A DNA stretch of 9,077 nt, taken from contig WVWW01000280.1 in the NCBI GenBank assembly GCA_011773795.1, positions 12,960 to 22,036 of the forward strand, in the 5' to 3' direction. The stretch's first letter is position 1, and each line of letters opens with the position of its first letter. The notes beneath the pieces are model-generated. The model was not told where the DNA came from. It ran no database searches and saw nothing but the letters and a program-made list of their open reading frames with translations. The stretch comes from Acidobacteriota bacterium (GTDB taxonomy: Bacteria; Acidobacteriota; Polarisedimenticolia; Polarisedimenticolales; Polarisedimenticolaceae). Position numbers and translations under genes: made by a program. Positions 7,165 to 9,077 of this stretch are shown here, piece by piece.

Positions 7165-9057
7165 TCAGTCGCAGACGGCCGAAAGATCCTGCGCCAGGTC
7201 GCATTCCGGGGTGGCCAGGTGCTCCGGACGTTCGAAGGCGGCGCCGTCCCGCCCGTACGATCCCTCGACCACGCCGGTGTTCCCGACGATCAGGAAGAAC
7301 GCGTCCCCCGAACCCGGGTCGAACGATGTCGTGCCGTCGTTGCCGCGCCAGCAGGCAGCCCCGCTGTAGCCGTAAGCCGCGACATCGGCCAGGGCGCCGT
7401 AGTAGATCGTGTGGTTGGTCGCGTTGCACGCCGGTGTGAACGTCACCTCGATCCGGTCGGTCAGATCGTCGTAGGTCGCGAGCATCGGACTCGACGCGCC
7501 GGACGCCTCACCGGGAGCGCCCTCGATCGAGGGGCCCAGCGTGAGGATCCGGTTCGTGGCGAGACCGGGGATCGCGGTCATCGAGCCGTCGGGCCACGTC
7601 ACGGCAAGGTCCACGGTGGCGGCATCGAGCAACCCGAAGTGCGCGACGGGCTGGCTGCGCCCGAGATACGTGGCTCCACCGTTGATCCAGAAGTACTGCG
7701 TCGCGTCGGTCGTCGTCGCGGTGACCTTGGCGCCATACCCATCGGGAGCGAACTTCACGCCCGTGTCGAGTCGAACCTGGATCCAGTTGATGTCGGGTCC
7801 CGTGAGGTCGTTACGAAAGAGCTTGACCGGCTCGTCGAACGAGGTGATCACGACGTCCATGTCGCCGTCTCGATCGTAGTCCAGCGTCATCAGCGAGCGA
7901 CCTTGCCCGTCGTGATCGAAGCCCGTACCCGATTGCACTGCGGAGAACGTCAGGTCGCCGTTGTTGCGAAACAGGTAGGAGGGAAGATACTCCCACTGGT
8001 TGCTCCAGCCGTTGGTCTCGATCAGGTCGATGAAGCCGTCGTGATCGAAGTCGACCGCTTCGGTGCCCCAACCCCAGCCGCCGTCCTTGGCGCCGGCCGA
8101 TTCGGGGAGGTCGACGAACAGGTCGTTGCCCTGGTTGATATAGACGTAGTTGCCCAACCTGTCCGGGGGTCCGTAGATCGAGGTGACGTACCAGTCGGGT
8201 AGCCCGTCGCGGTTGAAGTCGGCCACGGTCGTCCCCATCCCGTTGTCGTCGAGGCCGGTGCCCGACGCCGCCGTCGCGTCGGTGAAGGTGCCGTCCCGGT
8301 CGTTGACGAAGTAGCGGCTCGTCCCGAAGTCGGCCGCGACGAGCAGCTCGGGGTAGCGATCCCCGTTCATGTCCACGAAGCGCGGCGAGAAGCCGAGGAA
8401 TTGCTGATCGATCCCGGCAGCTGTCGTGACATCGGCAAACGTCTCGTTGCCGTCGTTGCGGAACAGGCGGTTCCCGTCCATGCCCTCCCACGTGCACACG
8501 AACAGATCCAGGTCGCCGTCGAGGTCGTAATCCCCGAACGCGGCGCCGGTGGCGACCGTGCTCGTCGGCGAGGCTTGATTCACCCCCGCGGTCGCGGCGA
8601 TGTCGGTGAACGTCCCGTTCCCGTTGTTGCGGTAGAGCCGGTGGGTTCCGACGCTCGCGGTTACGGATACCGGCCCCGCGCTCGTGACGAACAGATCGGG
8701 CCAGCCGTCCGCGTTGAAGTCGCCCGCGGTCGATCCCAGTCCACGGTGCATGACGTCGAGGCCCCACGCGGCCGTCTGTTCGATGAACGTGCCGTCCCGG
8801 TTGTTGATGAACAGCGCGTCCGCCGTGTTCCCGCCGCCGAGCAGGAACAGATCGGGCCAGCCGTCGCGATTGAAGTCCGCGACCGAGCCACCCGCGAACA
8901 TCCGTTCCGTGGGGCTCAGGTCGAAGTACATGCCCGGATGATGCGTGAGGCCGGAAGCCGTCGATTGATCGCTGAACGCGATCGTCCCTCCGTACACATG
9001 CGCGGCGGTGGCGATCGCCAGGCAAACGAGAGCCGCCGGCTGAGCCTTGTCATGCAT
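7165..9057 (-). CDS. Exported FG-GAP/VCBS seven-repeat protein with UnbV/ASPIC domain
   Basis: A 630-residue exported protein, likely an extracellular binding or scaffold protein. The signal peptide is short (MHDKAQ, hydrophobic core residues about 8-19). Seven FG-GAP/VCBS repeats follow, each with a DxDxDG-type loop of the calcium-binding kind, starting at Asp61, 113, 176, 229, 280, 336 and 393. The pairs DFNRDGWPDLF and LYRNNGNGTF are typical. Repeat four is the most altered (DMNGDRYPEL). Residues about 425-495 are an UnbV/ASPIC domain (GAKVTATT, HFGLLDAATVDLAVTWPDGS). Residues about 542-629 form a module with cysteines 544, 569, 619 and 629 and the motif EGSYGRDG, which I recall at the ends of other exported proteins of similar bacteria. 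The ATG at 9057 has no Shine-Dalgarno site, and a -10-like TATATT lies just upstream, so a leaderless message is possible. The stop is TGA. The partner is unknown. Confidence 0.9.
   Translation of the reverse strand: MHDKAQPAALVCLAIATAAHVYGGTIAFSDQSTASGLTHHPGMYFDLSPTERMFAGGSVADFNRDGWPDLFLLGGGNTADALFINNRDGTFIEQTAAWGLDVMHRGLGSTAGDFNADGWPDLFVTSAGPVSVTASVGTHRLYRNNGNGTFTDIAATAGVNQASPTSTVATGAAFGDYDLDGDLDLFVCTWEGMDGNRLFRNDGNETFADVTTAAGIDQQFLGFSPRFVDMNGDRYPELLVAADFGTSRYFVNDRDGTFTDATAASGTGLDDNGMGTTVADFNRDGLPDWYVTSIYGPPDRLGNYVYINQGNDLFVDLPESAGAKDGGWGWGTEAVDFDHDGFIDLIETNGWSNQWEYLPSYLFRNNGDLTFSAVQSGTGFDHDGQGRSLMTLDYDRDGDMDVVITSFDEPVKLFRNDLTGPDINWIQVRLDTGVKFAPDGYGAKVTATTTDATQYFWINGGATYLGRSQPVAHFGLLDAATVDLAVTWPDGSMTAIPGLATNRILTLGPSIEGAPGEASGASSPMLATYDDLTDRIEVTFTPACNATNHTIYYGALADVAAYGYSGAACWRGNDGTTSFDPGSGDAFFLIVGNTGVVEGSYGRDGAAFERPEHLATPECDLAQDLSAVCD
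7810..8889 (-). repeat. Seven FG-GAP/VCBS repeats
   Basis: Seven units, residues about 57-416, each pair a D-x-(N/D)-x-D-G-x-x-D loop with a later R-N-N/D-G-x-x-T-F strand. Spacing between successive loops is 52, 63, 53, 51, 56 and 57 residues. Seven units fit one closed integrin-alpha-like propeller. The DNA copies are well diverged. Confidence 0.85.
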
Positions 9058-9063
9058 GCACGG

Positions 9064-9069
9064 AATATA
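9064..9069 (-). promoter_or_regulatory. Candidate -10 element placed for leaderless transcription of the FG-GAP gene
   Basis: The minus strand reads TATATT with six bases (CCGTGC) before the ATG at 9057. Transcription would then begin at or next to the A of the start codon. The matching -35 would fall beyond the window edge and cannot be checked. Confidence 0.3.
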
Positions 9070-9077
9070 CGTGAAAA

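Noticed and set aside
7811..9025. Minus-strand open frame of 404 codons inside the FG-GAP gene
   Set aside because: Shifted frame of the repeat region; Arg-rich and without any DxDxDG loop.

Overview
This is a GC-rich window (about two thirds G+C by eye) holding four long protein-coding genes, all apparently exported and multidomain. No RNA gene, mobile element, CRISPR array or cytoplasmic enzyme was recognised. The domain set is a KP-43-type subtilase with trailing Ig/FN3 modules, a vanadium-haloperoxidase-like protein, an FG-GAP/ASPIC propeller protein and a 53-residue-repeat propeller protein. It suggests an environmental, probably Gram-negative bacterium with a large secretome, such as Acidobacteriota (Thermoanaerobaculia-like) or a similar uncultured lineage. 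That assignment is an impression from family distribution, not a proof.

Layout, left to right. (1) Positions 1-2708, minus strand: an S8 serine protease open at the left window edge, so its C-terminus lies outside. (2) Positions 2709-2904: a 196-bp divergent intergenic region. (3) Positions 2905-5274, plus strand: a secreted PAP2/vanadium-dependent haloperoxidase-like protein with the full metal-oxoanion pocket and an unusual C-terminal extension. (4) Positions 5279-6991, minus strand, converging on gene 3 with only 4 bp between stop codons: a signal peptide, an invasin-like Ig domain and seven 53-residue repeats predicted to form a beta-propeller. (5) Positions 6992-7164: a gap containing a plausible promoter for gene 4 of this list. 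(6) Positions 7165-9057, minus strand: a signal peptide, seven FG-GAP/VCBS repeats, an UnbV/ASPIC domain and a cysteine-containing C-terminal module.

How they may work together: the subtilase and the haloperoxidase-like gene are divergent and could share control through the 196-bp spacer. The two propeller genes run in the same direction and look like surface or matrix binding proteins. No pathway links the four beyond export, and the arrangement may simply be a secretome-rich stretch. The most testable point is the haloperoxidase: besides the phosphatase/haloperoxidase signature it has Trp and Phe at positions that match, from memory, the fungal vanadium chloroperoxidase. It may therefore be a halide oxidiser rather than a phosphatase.
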